DNA of 64,000 nucleotides from Luteimonas wenzhouensis. Lineage in GTDB: Bacteria; Pseudomonadota; Gammaproteobacteria; Xanthomonadales; Xanthomonadaceae. The notes beneath the pieces were generated by a model. The model was not told the DNA's origin and made no database searches. It worked only from the letters and a program-made list of their open reading frames with translations. Both the position numbers and the translations under genes were made by a program. Numbering within the stretch: position 1 is the first letter of the stretch; every line of letters starts with the position of its first letter. The stretch covers positions 62,001 to 126,000 of the forward strand of contig NZ_VOHE01000003.1 of the NCBI RefSeq assembly GCF_007859305.1. The letters are read 5' to 3'. Positions 8,306 through 17,675 of this stretch are shown one piece after another.

Positions 8306-10291
8306 ATGAAGAAGGCATCCACCCATTCGGCGCACCGCAAGCAGGCGGCCGGCGCATCCGCTCCCGGGCAGTCGCCCCGGCGCGGGATGGGGTCGCGCAG
8401 CGCCGCTGCCCTCGCGCTGTTGCTGCCGCTGGCGGCCGCGCACGCAGTCGAACTGCCGCGGGTGTTCGGCGAAGGGATGGTGCTGCAGCGCGACCAGCCG
8501 ATCCCGGTATGGGGCCGCGCCGACCCCGGCGCCCAGGTCCGGGTCGCGCTCGGCGACCAGCGCGTGGAGACCCGGGCCGGTGCGGACGGCCATTGGCGGG
8601 TCGAACTGGCGCCGCGCACGGCGGGCGGACCGCTGGTGATGCGGGTCGATGACGGCAAGGCGCCGGTCGAGCTTGGCGACGTGATGATCGGCGACGTGTG
8701 GCTGGCCTCGGGCCAGTCGAACATGGAGTGGCGGCTGTCCGAATCGGCCGACGCCGAGGTGGAGATCGCGCGCGCGACCGATCCGCTGATCCGCCATTTC
8801 AAGGTCCGGCGTGCCTGGTCGGGCGAGCCCGAGTGGCAGCTGGCGGGCGGGGAGTGGATCGCGTCCTCGCCGCAGGTGGCGGGCAACTTCTCGGCGGTCG
8901 CGCACTTCTTCGCGCGCGAACTGCGCGCCTCGCAGGGCGTGCCGATCGGCATCATCGACAGTTCCTGGAGCGGCAGCGCGATCGAGGCCTGGATGGACGC
9001 CGCCAGCCAGGGCATCGACGCCGACGGCCTGGCGGCGATGGCGCGCCAGCTGCGCGAGGACGACGCGCGCGCGCTGGCGCAGGCGCGGCAGAACCTGGCG
9101 CGCTGGGAGCTGCCGGCCGACGACGCCGGCTGGCAGGCGCCCGGGCTGGACGCGTCCGGCTGGGACGACATCCCCGTGCCCGGACTGTGGGAAAGCGCAG
9201 GCTGGAACGGCATGGACGGCGTGGCCTGGTACCGCACCGGCTTCACGCTGTCCGCGGAAGAGGCGCGGGCCGGGGTGACCCTGGGCGTCGGCCGGATCGA
9301 CGACAGCGACACCACCTGGGTGAACGGCGTCGAGGTCGGCGCGACGTCGATCCAGTACAACCTGCCGCGCGTGTACGAAGTGCCGGCGTCGGCGCTGCGC
9401 GAGGGACTGAACGAGATCGCGGTGCGGGTGGTCGACGTCGGTGGTGGGGGCGGCATCCACGGCCCGGACGACGAGCTGTTCTTGCAGGTGCAGGGCGGTG
9501 CGCGCCGGCCGCTGGCCGGCACCTGGAAGTTCCGCCCGGCCGAGGTCACCGCGCTCACGCTCGACGACGACAAGCACCAGCGCCCGACCCTGCTCTACAA
9601 CGCCATGATCCACCCGCTGCAGCCATATCCGGTGCGCGGCGTGATCTGGTACCAGGGCGAGTCCAACGCCGGCAGCGTGGAGCAGGCGCTGCGCTACCGC
9701 GAACAGTTCCCGGCGATGATCCGGCAGTGGCGCGCGCAGTGGAATGCGCCGGAGCTGCCGTTCCTGTGGGTGCAGCTGGCGAGCTGGCACTCGGGCGGCG
9801 ACCAGGGCGACACCAGCCCCTGGGCAGTGCTGCGCGAGTCGCAGACCGCAACCCTGTCGCTGCCGGCGACCGGGCAGGCGGTGGCGATCGACATCGGCGA
9901 CGTCGACGACATCCATCCGCGCAACAAGCAGGATGTCGGCCGCCGCCTGGCGCTGGCCGCGCGCCGGGTGGCCTACGGCGAAGACGTCGTGCATTCGGGC
10001 CCGGTGTTCACCGGTGCGACCTTCGAGGGCGGGGCCGCGCGCCTGGCGTTCGAGGCCGACGGGCTGGCGGTGCGCGGTGGCGGCCGGCTGCAGGGCTTCC
10101 GTCTCGCCGGCGCCGACCGTGTGTTCCATCCGGCGGACGCGGTGATCGAGGGTGACGCCATCGTCGTGCGCAGCGACGCGGTGCCGGCGCCGGTCGCCGT
10201 GCGCTACGCCTGGAGCGACGCGCCGGTGGACGCCAACCTGGTCGGCGCCAGCGGGCTTCCCGCCTCGCCGTTCCGGAGCGACGACTGGTGA
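8306..10291 (+). CDS. Sialate O-acetylesterase-type carbohydrate esterase (xyloglucan acetylesterase candidate)
   Basis: A 661-aa SGNH-fold acetylesterase. After a long basic N-terminus (about 28 aa) a signal peptide ends near AAHA-VELP. Catalytic Ser is in the GQSNMEW motif (Ser138); the DxxH dyad is at Asp534 and His537 (DDIHPRNK). Between the two catalytic halves lies a jelly-roll insertion (about residues 270-390, WYRTGF...) of the kind found in glycosidase-associated sialate O-acetylesterase homologues. Homologues in Xanthomonas xyloglucan loci remove acetyl groups from xyloglucan; naming that substrate here is inference from the GH35-GH31-GH95 neighbours. Its stop overlaps the GTG start of the next gene (GTGA), so it heads a translationally coupled operon. 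Confidence 0.8.
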   Translation: MKKASTHSAHRKQAAGASAPGQSPRRGMGSRSAAALALLLPLAAAHAVELPRVFGEGMVLQRDQPIPVWGRADPGAQVRVALGDQRVETRAGADGHWRVELAPRTAGGPLVMRVDDGKAPVELGDVMIGDVWLASGQSNMEWRLSESADAEVEIARATDPLIRHFKVRRAWSGEPEWQLAGGEWIASSPQVAGNFSAVAHFFARELRASQGVPIGIIDSSWSGSAIEAWMDAASQGIDADGLAAMARQLREDDARALAQARQNLARWELPADDAGWQAPGLDASGWDDIPVPGLWESAGWNGMDGVAWYRTGFTLSAEEARAGVTLGVGRIDDSDTTWVNGVEVGATSIQYNLPRVYEVPASALREGLNEIAVRVVDVGGGGGIHGPDDELFLQVQGGARRPLAGTWKFRPAEVTALTLDDDKHQRPTLLYNAMIHPLQPYPVRGVIWYQGESNAGSVEQALRYREQFPAMIRQWRAQWNAPELPFLWVQLASWHSGGDQGDTSPWAVLRESQTATLSLPATGQAVAIDIGDVDDIHPRNKQDVGRRLALAARRVAYGEDVVHSGPVFTGATFEGGAARLAFEADGLAVRGGGRLQGFRLAGADRVFHPADAVIEGDAIVVRSDAVPAPVAVRYAWSDAPVDANLVGASGLPASPFRSDDW

Positions 10292-12066
10292 CGGGGACGG
10301 GGGCGCCGGAGCTGCGACGCGGGGCTGCCCCCGCCCGACCCTCCCCCGCGGGCGGGGGAGGGCGTTCAAGGTTCCGCGGCGCCCTGGCCGGCGCGGTGCT
10401 GCTGGCGGCCTGGCTGGCGGCCTGCCAGCCGCACGGCGGCCAGGAAGGGCATGCGGCGGCCGGACGCGGGGCCGCGGCCGCGGCCGATGCCGGATCCGGC
10501 GAGCGCCCGATCCCGCGTTTCGAGAGCCGCGATGGCCGCCATGCGCTGATCGTCGATGGCGCGCCGTTCCTGGTCCTCGGCGGCCAGGCGCACAACTCCA
10601 GCAACTACCCCGAGCCGCTCAAGCAGGTGTGGCCGGCGCTGGACGAGCTCGGCGCCAACACCCTGTCGATCTCCATCGCCTGGGAACAGGTCGAGCCCGA
10701 GGAAGGACGGTTCGACTTCTCCTTCGTCGACCATCTGCTCGAGCAGGCCCGCGCGCACGACAAGCGGCTGATCCTGCTCTGGTTCGCCACCTGGAAGAAC
10801 AACGGGCCGAACTACGCGCCGGCCTGGGTGAAGCTCGACAACGACCGCTTCCCGCGCGTGGTGCGCGAGGACGGCGTGGTGCTGAACTCGCTCTCGCCGC
10901 ACGCGCAGTCGACGCTCGACGCCGACCGCCGCGCCTTCGCGCGCCTGATGGCGCACCTGCGCGAGCACGACCGCGAGCGCACCGTGATCATGGTCCAGCC
11001 GCAGAACGAGCCGGGCACCTACGGCGGCGTGCGCGACTACTCGCCGCTGGCACGGCAGGCGTTCGAGGGCCAGGTGCCGCAGGCCCTGCTCGAGCGGCTC
11101 GGCAAGCGCCCCGGTACCTGGCGCGAGGTGTTCGGCGCCGACGCCGACGAGACCTTCCACGCCTGGCACATCGCCCGCTACATCAACGAGGTGGCGAAGG
11201 CCGGGAAGGCCGAGTACCCGCTGCCGATGTACGTCAACGCCGCGCTGCGCGGCCCCTTCAACCCGGGCCAGCCGGGCCAGTACGCCAGCGGCGGTCCGAC
11301 CGACAACATGCTCGACGTGTACAAGGCCGCGGCCCCGGACATCGACCTGCTGGCGCCCGACATCTACATGCCCGAGTACCTGCACTACACCACGGTGCTC
11401 GAACGCTACGCGCGCCCGGACAACGCGCTGTTCGTGGCCGAGACCGGCAACGCGCCCGAGTACGCGCGCTACCTGTTCGCCGCGCTCGACCACGACGGCA
11501 TCGGCTGGGTACCGTTCGGCATGGACTACACGCCCTACGGCAACTGGCCGCTGGGCGTGAAGCGCACCACGCCCGGGACCATCGCGCCGTTCAGGCTGGC
11601 CTTCGCCCTGGTCAACCAGGGCATGCGCGAGTTCGCGAAGGCGGCGTCGGAAGGGCGCCTGCACGGCGTGGCCGAGCAGCCCGGCGTGCCCGAACGCACG
11701 ATCCGGCTCAACGCGCGCTGGAACGCCACCATCGCCTACGGCCTGCCGCACTTCTGGTTCCAGGGGCAGGCGCCCGGCAATCCGGAACCGGTTGGCGGCG
11801 CGCTGATCGCCGAGCTCGGTCCCGACGAGTTCCTGGTCACCGGCATGCATGCACGCGTGACGCTGCAACCGGCCGCGGAAGGCGAGGCGCTGATCTACGA
11901 ACGGGTCGAGGAAGGCCGCTACGTGGACGGACGCTGGGAGTTCCACCGCAACTGGAACGGCGACCAGACCGACTATGGACTGAACTTCTCCGACGCCGTG
12001 CAGCTGCTGCGCGTGCGCCTGGCGACCTACCGCACCACCACCGACGTCGAGCCCCGGGAGGACTGA
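10288..12066 (+). CDS. GH35-type beta-galactosidase with DUF5597 domain, predicted lipoprotein
   Basis: A 592-aa retaining glycosidase of the GH35/DUF5597 group. The TIM barrel spans about residues 70-420; the acid/base is Glu241 in PQNEPGTYG and the nucleophile is Glu385 in FVAETGNAPE. A beta domain (DUF5597) follows to the C-terminus. The N-terminus reads as a lipoprotein signal: lipobox LAAC with Cys46 and Gln at +2, favouring outer-membrane sorting. GTG 10288 overlaps the esterase stop; no better start exists before the hydrophobic core. The n-region is unusually long (about 31 aa) because it includes a translated REP-like hairpin (10339-10362). It should remove galactose from xyloglucan side chains. 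It is followed by GH31 after 4 bp. Confidence 0.82.
   Translation: MTGTGAPELRRGAAPARPSPAGGGGRSRFRGALAGAVLLAAWLAACQPHGGQEGHAAAGRGAAAAADAGSGERPIPRFESRDGRHALIVDGAPFLVLGGQAHNSSNYPEPLKQVWPALDELGANTLSISIAWEQVEPEEGRFDFSFVDHLLEQARAHDKRLILLWFATWKNNGPNYAPAWVKLDNDRFPRVVREDGVVLNSLSPHAQSTLDADRRAFARLMAHLREHDRERTVIMVQPQNEPGTYGGVRDYSPLARQAFEGQVPQALLERLGKRPGTWREVFGADADETFHAWHIARYINEVAKAGKAEYPLPMYVNAALRGPFNPGQPGQYASGGPTDNMLDVYKAAAPDIDLLAPDIYMPEYLHYTTVLERYARPDNALFVAETGNAPEYARYLFAALDHDGIGWVPFGMDYTPYGNWPLGVKRTTPGTIAPFRLAFALVNQGMREFAKAASEGRLHGVAEQPGVPERTIRLNARWNATIAYGLPHFWFQGQAPGNPEPVGGALIAELGPDEFLVTGMHARVTLQPAAEGEALIYERVEEGRYVDGRWEFHRNWNGDQTDYGLNFSDAVQLLRVRLATYRTTTDVEPRED
10339..10362. repeat. REP-like hairpin inside the GH35 signal region
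   Basis: CCCTCCCCCGC / GCGGGGGAGGG form a perfect 11-bp stem around a 2-nt loop. The same core recurs in the inverted pair at 14950-15075. Here it is read in frame as RPSPAGGGGRS of the GH35 leader. Confidence 0.6.
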
Positions 12067-12070
12067 CGCC

Positions 12071-14929
12071 ATGCAACGATTCCGCCGATCCGCGCCGCTG
12101 CTGGCGCTTCCGCTCGCCGCGATCCTCGCCGGCTGCGGCGCCCGCGCCGACACGCGCTGGGAGCACGTGGGCGGCGACGTCGTCGTGCGACCGGCCGCCG
12201 AGGACGCGGCCGACGTGCGTCTGCAGGTGGTGTCGGACCGGATCATCCGCATCACCGCCGATCCGGACGGGACCTTCGAGCGATCGCCGAGCCTGATGCG
12301 CGTGGAGCGCGATGCTCCGGCGCCGCGTTTCGACGTCGCCGAGGCCGACGGCACGCTGCGCGTGTCCGCCGCCGGGGTGTCGGCCGAGGTCTCGCTCGAG
12401 GACGGCCGGGTCGCGTTCTTCGATGGCGAGGGCCGGCCACTGCTCGCGGAGGCCGCGGGCGGGCGTGGCTTCACGCCGGTCCGGTTCGATGGACGCGACT
12501 ACTACAGCGTCCGCCAGCGCTTCGAGTCCGCCGGCGACGAGAGCCTGCACGGCACCGGCCTCCACCAGCAGGGCTGGATGGACCTCAAGGGCCGCGACAT
12601 CGAACTGCTCCAGCACAACATCGACAAGGCGATCCCGTACCTGGTTTCGAGCCGCGGCTACGGCATCCTCTGGGACAACAACTCGATCACGCGCTATGGC
12701 GATCCGCGCGGCCTGCGCCAGATCGGCGAGGTGGTGGCGCTGTACGACCGCGACGGCGTGGAAGGCGCGCTGACCGCGACCTACTCCATCGACGGCGACG
12801 GCAGGCTCGTGCGCCGCGAGGAGAAGATCGACTACCAGTTCATCTCCGGGCTGGAGGACTTCCCGGAGGAGGGCAAGAACCTCGAGCCCGGCGGCCGCAG
12901 CCTGGTGGTCTGGGAGGGCCAGTTCGCCGCCCGCCGCGACGGCCGCCACACCTTCTCGCTGTTCGGCAGCGAGTACATGAAGCTGTACGTCGACGGCGAG
13001 CTGGTGGTCGACCGCTGGCGCCAGAACTGGAACCCGTGGCACCACGAGTTCGCGCTCGACCTGCGGGCGGGCGAGCGCCACGACCTGCGCATCGAATGGG
13101 ACCGGATCGAACCGGCGTACATCGCGCTGCAGGGCCGCGACCCGCTGCCACCGGAGGAGGCCGCCGACCTGTCGATCTGGTCGGAGGCGGCGCAGGTGAT
13201 CGACTACTACGTCGTGGCCGGCGGCGACATGGACGGCGCCATCGCCGGCTACCGCGAGCTCACCGGCAAGGCGGTGCTGCTGCCGAAGTGGGCCTACGGT
13301 TTCTGGCAGAGCCGCGAGCGCTACAAGACCCAGCAGGAGCTGACCGGCGTGCTGGACGAGTACCGCCGCCGCAAGCTGCCGATCGACGCGATCGTGCTCG
13401 ACTGGTCGTACTGGCCGGAGGACGCCTGGGGCTCGCACGACTTCGATCCGGCGAACTTCCCCGACCCGGACGGCATGGTCGACCACGTGCACGCGCAGAA
13501 CGCGCAGATCATGATCTCGGTCTGGCCGAAGTTCTACCCGACCACCGAGCACTACAAGGAGCTCGACGCGGCCGGCTACATGTACAAGCGCAACGTCGAG
13601 GTCGGCGAGCTGGACTGGATCGGCAAGGGCTACCTCAACTCGTTCTACGACCCGTTCACCAGGGAAGCGCAGGACATCTTCTGGCGCCAGGTCAACACCA
13701 AGCTCAACAGCAAGGGCTTCGACGCCTGGTGGCTGGACGCGTCCGAGCCGGACCTGCACAGCAATATCGACATCGGCGAGCGCAAGGCGCGCACCATGCC
13801 CAATGCGCTGGGCTCCTCGACCGAGTACTTCAACGCCTATCCGCTGCCGCATTCGGAAGGCGTGTACCGCGGCTCGCGCGAGGTGGACCCGGACAAGCGC
13901 GTGTTCATCCTGTCTCGCGCCTTCTTCGCCGGCCAGCAGCGGGCCGCGGCGGCGTTCTGGAGCGGCGACATCGTGCCGCGCTGGGACGACTTCCGCGAGC
14001 AGATTTCCGGCCTGGTCAACGCCTCCATGGCCGGCGCGCCGAACGTGAGCTTCGACATCGGCGGCTTCTCGCCCGAGCGCCGCTACGAGCGCAAGGATCC
14101 CGCGCACCTGGCCGAATGGCGCGAGCTCAACCTGCGCTGGTTCCAGCATGGCGCCTTCGTGCCCATCTTCCGTTCGCACGGCCAGTTCCCGTACCGCGAG
14201 ATCTGGGAGATCGCGCCGGAGGGCACGCCGCACTACGACAGCTTCGTGCACTACCTGAAGCTGCGTTACACCCTGCTGCCGTACATCTACACCCTGGCCG
14301 GCGACACCTGGCACCGCGACGGCACCCTCCTGCGCGCGCTGGCGATGGATTTCCCCGGCGACCCGAAGGCACGCGAGGTCGCCGACCAGTACCTGTTCGG
14401 CCCCGCCTTCCTGGTCGCGCCCGTGACCACGTTCGGCGCCACCAGCCGCGAGGTGTACCTGCCGGCCGGTGCGCAGTGGATCGACTTCGACACCGGGCAG
14501 CGGCACGAGGGCGGCCGCACGATCACCGCGGCCGCGCCGCTGCAGCGCATGCCGCTGTTCGTGCGCGCCGGCTCGATCGTGCCGCGGACCGTGGTCCAGG
14601 AGTACGTGGACCAGGTGCCCGACGCGCCGCTGACCATCGAGGTCTATACCGGCGCCGACGGCCGCTTCGCGCTGTACGGGGACGACGGCCGCAGCTACGG
14701 CTACGAGCGCGGCGAATGGTCGCGGATCCCGCTGGCCTGGGACGACGCGGCGGGCGTGCTGACCATCGGCGCGCGCGAAGGCGCGTACCCCGGCATGCCT
14801 GCCACGCGCGAACTGCGCGTGCGCTTCGTCGACGGCCCGCGCGGCGACAACGGCGCGCTGGAGCCGGCGGCCGACGTCACGGTGGTGTACGACGGCAGCG
14901 AGGTGGTCGTGGAGCGGCCGGGGGCATGA
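12071..14929 (+). CDS. GH31 alpha-xylosidase with PA14 insert, predicted lipoprotein
   Basis: A 952-aa GH31 enzyme. The signal sequence MQRFRRSAPLLALPLAAILA ends in lipobox LAGC (Cys22, Gly at +2, consistent with outer-membrane sorting). An N-terminal beta domain is interrupted by a PA14-like module (about residues 255-360, VVWEGQFAARRDGRHTFSLFG), the arrangement seen in the Cellvibrio xyloglucan alpha-xylosidase. The catalytic barrel carries the nucleophile Asp556 (WWLDASEPD) and acid/base Asp633 (FWSGDIVPRWDDF). It would release xylose from the non-reducing end of xyloglucan oligosaccharides. ATG 12071 lies 4 bp after the GH35 stop. The PA14 insert and lipid anchor argue against a generic alpha-glucosidase, though that alternative is not excluded. 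Confidence 0.87.
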   Translation: MQRFRRSAPLLALPLAAILAGCGARADTRWEHVGGDVVVRPAAEDAADVRLQVVSDRIIRITADPDGTFERSPSLMRVERDAPAPRFDVAEADGTLRVSAAGVSAEVSLEDGRVAFFDGEGRPLLAEAAGGRGFTPVRFDGRDYYSVRQRFESAGDESLHGTGLHQQGWMDLKGRDIELLQHNIDKAIPYLVSSRGYGILWDNNSITRYGDPRGLRQIGEVVALYDRDGVEGALTATYSIDGDGRLVRREEKIDYQFISGLEDFPEEGKNLEPGGRSLVVWEGQFAARRDGRHTFSLFGSEYMKLYVDGELVVDRWRQNWNPWHHEFALDLRAGERHDLRIEWDRIEPAYIALQGRDPLPPEEAADLSIWSEAAQVIDYYVVAGGDMDGAIAGYRELTGKAVLLPKWAYGFWQSRERYKTQQELTGVLDEYRRRKLPIDAIVLDWSYWPEDAWGSHDFDPANFPDPDGMVDHVHAQNAQIMISVWPKFYPTTEHYKELDAAGYMYKRNVEVGELDWIGKGYLNSFYDPFTREAQDIFWRQVNTKLNSKGFDAWWLDASEPDLHSNIDIGERKARTMPNALGSSTEYFNAYPLPHSEGVYRGSREVDPDKRVFILSRAFFAGQQRAAAAFWSGDIVPRWDDFREQISGLVNASMAGAPNVSFDIGGFSPERRYERKDPAHLAEWRELNLRWFQHGAFVPIFRSHGQFPYREIWEIAPEGTPHYDSFVHYLKLRYTLLPYIYTLAGDTWHRDGTLLRALAMDFPGDPKAREVADQYLFGPAFLVAPVTTFGATSREVYLPAGAQWIDFDTGQRHEGGRTITAAAPLQRMPLFVRAGSIVPRTVVQEYVDQVPDAPLTIEVYTGADGRFALYGDDGRSYGYERGEWSRIPLAWDDAAGVLTIGAREGAYPGMPATRELRVRFVDGPRGDNGALEPAADVTVVYDGSEVVVERPGA

Positions 14930-14949
14930 CGCGCGGCGCGCGCCTGGCG

Positions 14950-15075
14950 GCCCCCACCCCGGCCTTCCCCCGCATGCGGGGGAGGGAGTTGATTGCGCGC
15001 GGAGCGGACGCAGTCGCCACATGGGCGTACACGGCGCTCCCTCCCCCGCGTGCGGGGGAGGGCCGGGGTGGGGGC
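14950..15075. repeat. Large inverted REP-like pair between GH31 and GH95
   Basis: Two 39-bp arms (14950-14988 and 15037-15075) are inverted copies differing at only two positions. Each arm also contains its own hairpin with TCCCCCGC / GCGGGGGA stems, and they are separated by 48 bp. This is a BIME-like doublet of the same family as 10339-10362. In the mRNA it would form a very stable structure between two operon genes, where it could protect the upstream message or attenuate expression of the fucosidase. Confidence 0.7.
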
Positions 15076-15125
15076 AGCAACGGCCTCGGGCAGGCCCCAA
15101 CCGCATCCGGCCCCGACCACTCGCC

Positions 15126-17552
15126 ATGAGCTTCGACCCGCGCCGCCGCGACGCCCTCAAGGCCGCGACCCTCGCCGCCGTCGCCGGCGGGCTTGGCCTC
15201 GTCCCGGGGGCTCCACGCGCCGACGGCGATGCGCGGCCTTCCGCAGCCGATGCGGGCGCCATCGACACCGCCGCGGAGCCGGGTGCGTGGAACCATCTCC
15301 GCCTCTGGTACCCGCGCCCCGCCACCCAGTGGGTCGAGGCGCTGCCGCTGGGCAACGGCGCGCTGGGCGCCATGGTCTGGGGTGGCGCCAGGTATGAGCG
15401 GATCCAGCTCAACGACGACACCCTGTACGCCGGCGGCCCGTACGACCCGGCGCCCGAGGGCGTGGGCGAGGCATTGGCGCGGGTGCGCAGCCTGCTGTTC
15501 GCCGGCCGCTACGCCGAGGCCGAGGCGCTGGCGAACGAACGGCTGATGGCGCGGCCGCTCAAGCAGATGCCCTACCAGCCGCTCGGCGACCTGGTGCTGG
15601 ACTTCCTCGAGATCGCCGAGACCGGCGGCTACCGGCGCGAGCTCGATCTCGATGCCGCCATCGCGACCACGACCTTCGAGGCACGCGGCATGCAGCACCG
15701 GCGCGAGGCGCTGGTGTCGGCGCCGGCCCAGTGCCTGGCGGTGCGGCTGACCGGCGACATGCCCGGCCGCATCGGCCTGCGCGTGGGCCTGCAGAGCGAC
15801 CAGCCCTCGGCGCGCGCGGTCGCCGACGGGAACGGCGGCCTGCTGCTGCAGGGGCGCAACGAACCGGCGCACGGCATCGAGGGCCGGCTGCGCTTCTGCG
15901 CCCGGGCGCGGGTGCTGCCGGTCGGCGGCACGCTGCGCCACCTCGGCGACCGGATCGAGGTGCGCGACGCCGACGAGGTCGTGGTCCTGCTGGCCGCGGC
16001 CACCAGCTTCCGCCGCTACGACGACGTCTCCGCCGACCCCGACCTCGCCACCGCGCAGCGGCTTGACCGCGCGCTCGCACAGGGCTGGGACAGGATCGTC
16101 CGCGAGCACCTGCGCTTCCACCGCGCGCTGTTCCGCCGGGTCTCGATCGACCTCGGGCGCTCGCCGCCGGACGTGGCCGCGCTGCCCACGGACGAGCGCG
16201 TGGCGCGCTTCGCCGACGGCCACGACCCCGAGCTGGCCGCGCTCTACCACCAGTTCGGCCGCTACCTGCTGATCGCCAGCTCCCTGCCCGGCACCCAGCC
16301 GGCCAACCTGCAGGGCATCTGGAACGACCTGATGCACCCGCCATGGGAGAGCAAGTACACGATCAACATCAATACCCAGATGAACTACTGGCCGGCGGAG
16401 GCCAACGCACTGCCCGAGTGCGTGGAGCCGCTGGAGCGGATGGTGGCCGAACTGGCCGAATCCGGAGCGCGCACCGCGCGCACGATGTACGGCGCGCCGG
16501 GCTGGGTGGCGCACCACAACACCGACCTGTGGCGCGCCACCGCGCCGATCGACGGCGCCCAGTGGGGCCTGTGGCCGCTCGGCGGGGCCTGGTTGCTGCA
16601 GCACCTGTGGGACCGCTGGGACTACGGCCGCGATCCCGCCGTGTTGCAGCGCGTGTATCCGCTGTTCCGCGGCGCCGCCGAGTTCTTCGCCGCCACCCTG
16701 GTCGAGGACCCCAACACCGGCGCGCTGGTCACCGCGCCTTCGATCTCGCCGGAGAACCCGCATCCGCACGGTGCCACCCTGTGCGCGGGCCCGTCGATGG
16801 ACGCGCAGATCCTGCGCGACCTGTTCGACCGCTGCATCGCCGCCTCGCGCCTGCTGGGCGTGGATGCGGACTTCGCGGCGCGCCTGGCCGCGCTGCGCGA
16901 ACGGCTGCCGCCGCACCGGATCGGCAGGGCCGGCCAGCTGCAGGAGTGGCAGCAGGACTGGGACATGCAGGCGCCCGAGCCCGACCACCGCCACGTCTCC
17001 CACCTCTACGCCCTGCATCCCTCCAGCCAGATCAACGTGCGCGACACGCCGGCGCTGGCCGCCGCCGCGCGCCGTTCGCTGGAGCTGCGCGGCGACGAGG
17101 CCACCGGCTGGGGCCTGGGCTGGCGCCTGAACCTGTGGGCGCGGCTGCGCGATTCCGGGCGCGCGATGCGGATCCTGCGCCTGCTCATCAGCCCCTCGCG
17201 TACCTATCCCAACCTGTTCGACGCCCATCCGCCGTTCCAGATCGACGGCAACTTCGGCGGCACCGCGGGAATCACCGAGATGCTCGTGCAGAGCTGGGGC
17301 GACACCGTATTCCTGCTGCCCGCGCTGCCGCGCGAGTGGCGCGACGGCCACCTGCGCGGCGTGCGGGTGCGCAACGCCGCCCGCCTCGACCTGTCCTGGC
17401 GCGGCGGCAGGCTCGACTCCGCCGTCCTGCGCAGCGAACGCGGCGGCCGCTATCGCATCGATCATCGCGGCCGCGAACTGGCGGTGGAGCTGGCCGCGGG
17501 CGAGACCGCACGGCTGCAAGCGGGCCGCAATGGCGATCTGGTGCGCGGATGA
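15126..17552 (+). CDS. GH95 alpha-L-fucosidase, Tat-exported
   Basis: An 808-aa inverting alpha-1,2-L-fucosidase of GH95. ATG 15126 gives a Tat-like signal (DPRRRDALKAATLAAVAGG). The catalytic set is complete: Asn414 and Asn416 in ININ-TQMNYWPAE, acid Glu543 in SISPENPH, and Asp707 in FQIDGNFGG. An N-terminal beta-sandwich (about 50-330), the (alpha/alpha)6 domain and a C-terminal beta domain fit the family. It would remove terminal fucose from galactose side chains of xyloglucan before GH35 and GH31 can act. It is separated from GH31 by the REP doublet (196-bp gap), so its expression may differ from the upstream operon genes. Confidence 0.88.
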   Translation: MSFDPRRRDALKAATLAAVAGGLGLVPGAPRADGDARPSAADAGAIDTAAEPGAWNHLRLWYPRPATQWVEALPLGNGALGAMVWGGARYERIQLNDDTLYAGGPYDPAPEGVGEALARVRSLLFAGRYAEAEALANERLMARPLKQMPYQPLGDLVLDFLEIAETGGYRRELDLDAAIATTTFEARGMQHRREALVSAPAQCLAVRLTGDMPGRIGLRVGLQSDQPSARAVADGNGGLLLQGRNEPAHGIEGRLRFCARARVLPVGGTLRHLGDRIEVRDADEVVVLLAAATSFRRYDDVSADPDLATAQRLDRALAQGWDRIVREHLRFHRALFRRVSIDLGRSPPDVAALPTDERVARFADGHDPELAALYHQFGRYLLIASSLPGTQPANLQGIWNDLMHPPWESKYTININTQMNYWPAEANALPECVEPLERMVAELAESGARTARTMYGAPGWVAHHNTDLWRATAPIDGAQWGLWPLGGAWLLQHLWDRWDYGRDPAVLQRVYPLFRGAAEFFAATLVEDPNTGALVTAPSISPENPHPHGATLCAGPSMDAQILRDLFDRCIAASRLLGVDADFAARLAALRERLPPHRIGRAGQLQEWQQDWDMQAPEPDHRHVSHLYALHPSSQINVRDTPALAAAARRSLELRGDEATGWGLGWRLNLWARLRDSGRAMRILRLLISPSRTYPNLFDAHPPFQIDGNFGGTAGITEMLVQSWGDTVFLLPALPREWRDGHLRGVRVRNAARLDLSWRGGRLDSAVLRSERGGRYRIDHRGRELAVELAAGETARLQAGRNGDLVRG

Positions 17553-17644
17553 AGCTCGCCCGGGTGAGGACGGAGTGGTTTCCCCGGCAACGGTTCCGGA
17601 CGCCGATGCTGCATTGCACGAACCATCCCGGCCACATCTCGCGC

Positions 17645-17675
17645 TACCCTAGCGCGCCGTGTGACAGCGCAGTCA
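17645..17675 (+). promoter_or_regulatory. Candidate promoter/operator before MFS sugar transporter
   Basis: TACCCT (17645-17650) is a possible -10 without an obvious -35. Just downstream, TGACAGCGCAGTCA (17662-17675) is a near-palindrome with a GCGC centre, the layout of LacI/GalR operators. CCTAG, CGCCG and CAGCGC-N-GTC appear in the same order as behind the first receptor promoter. TTCCGGACGC at 17594-17603 is a further weak resemblance to the LysR site. Activity is inferred. Confidence 0.35.

Noticed and set aside
8102-10369. Long antisense frame opposite the esterase gene
   Set aside because: Same GC artefact; the plus-strand frame has a signal peptide and intact catalytic motifs.
14950-15075. 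Possible CRISPR-like repeat
   Set aside because: Only two copies, in inverted orientation, with no spacer series; fits a REP doublet.
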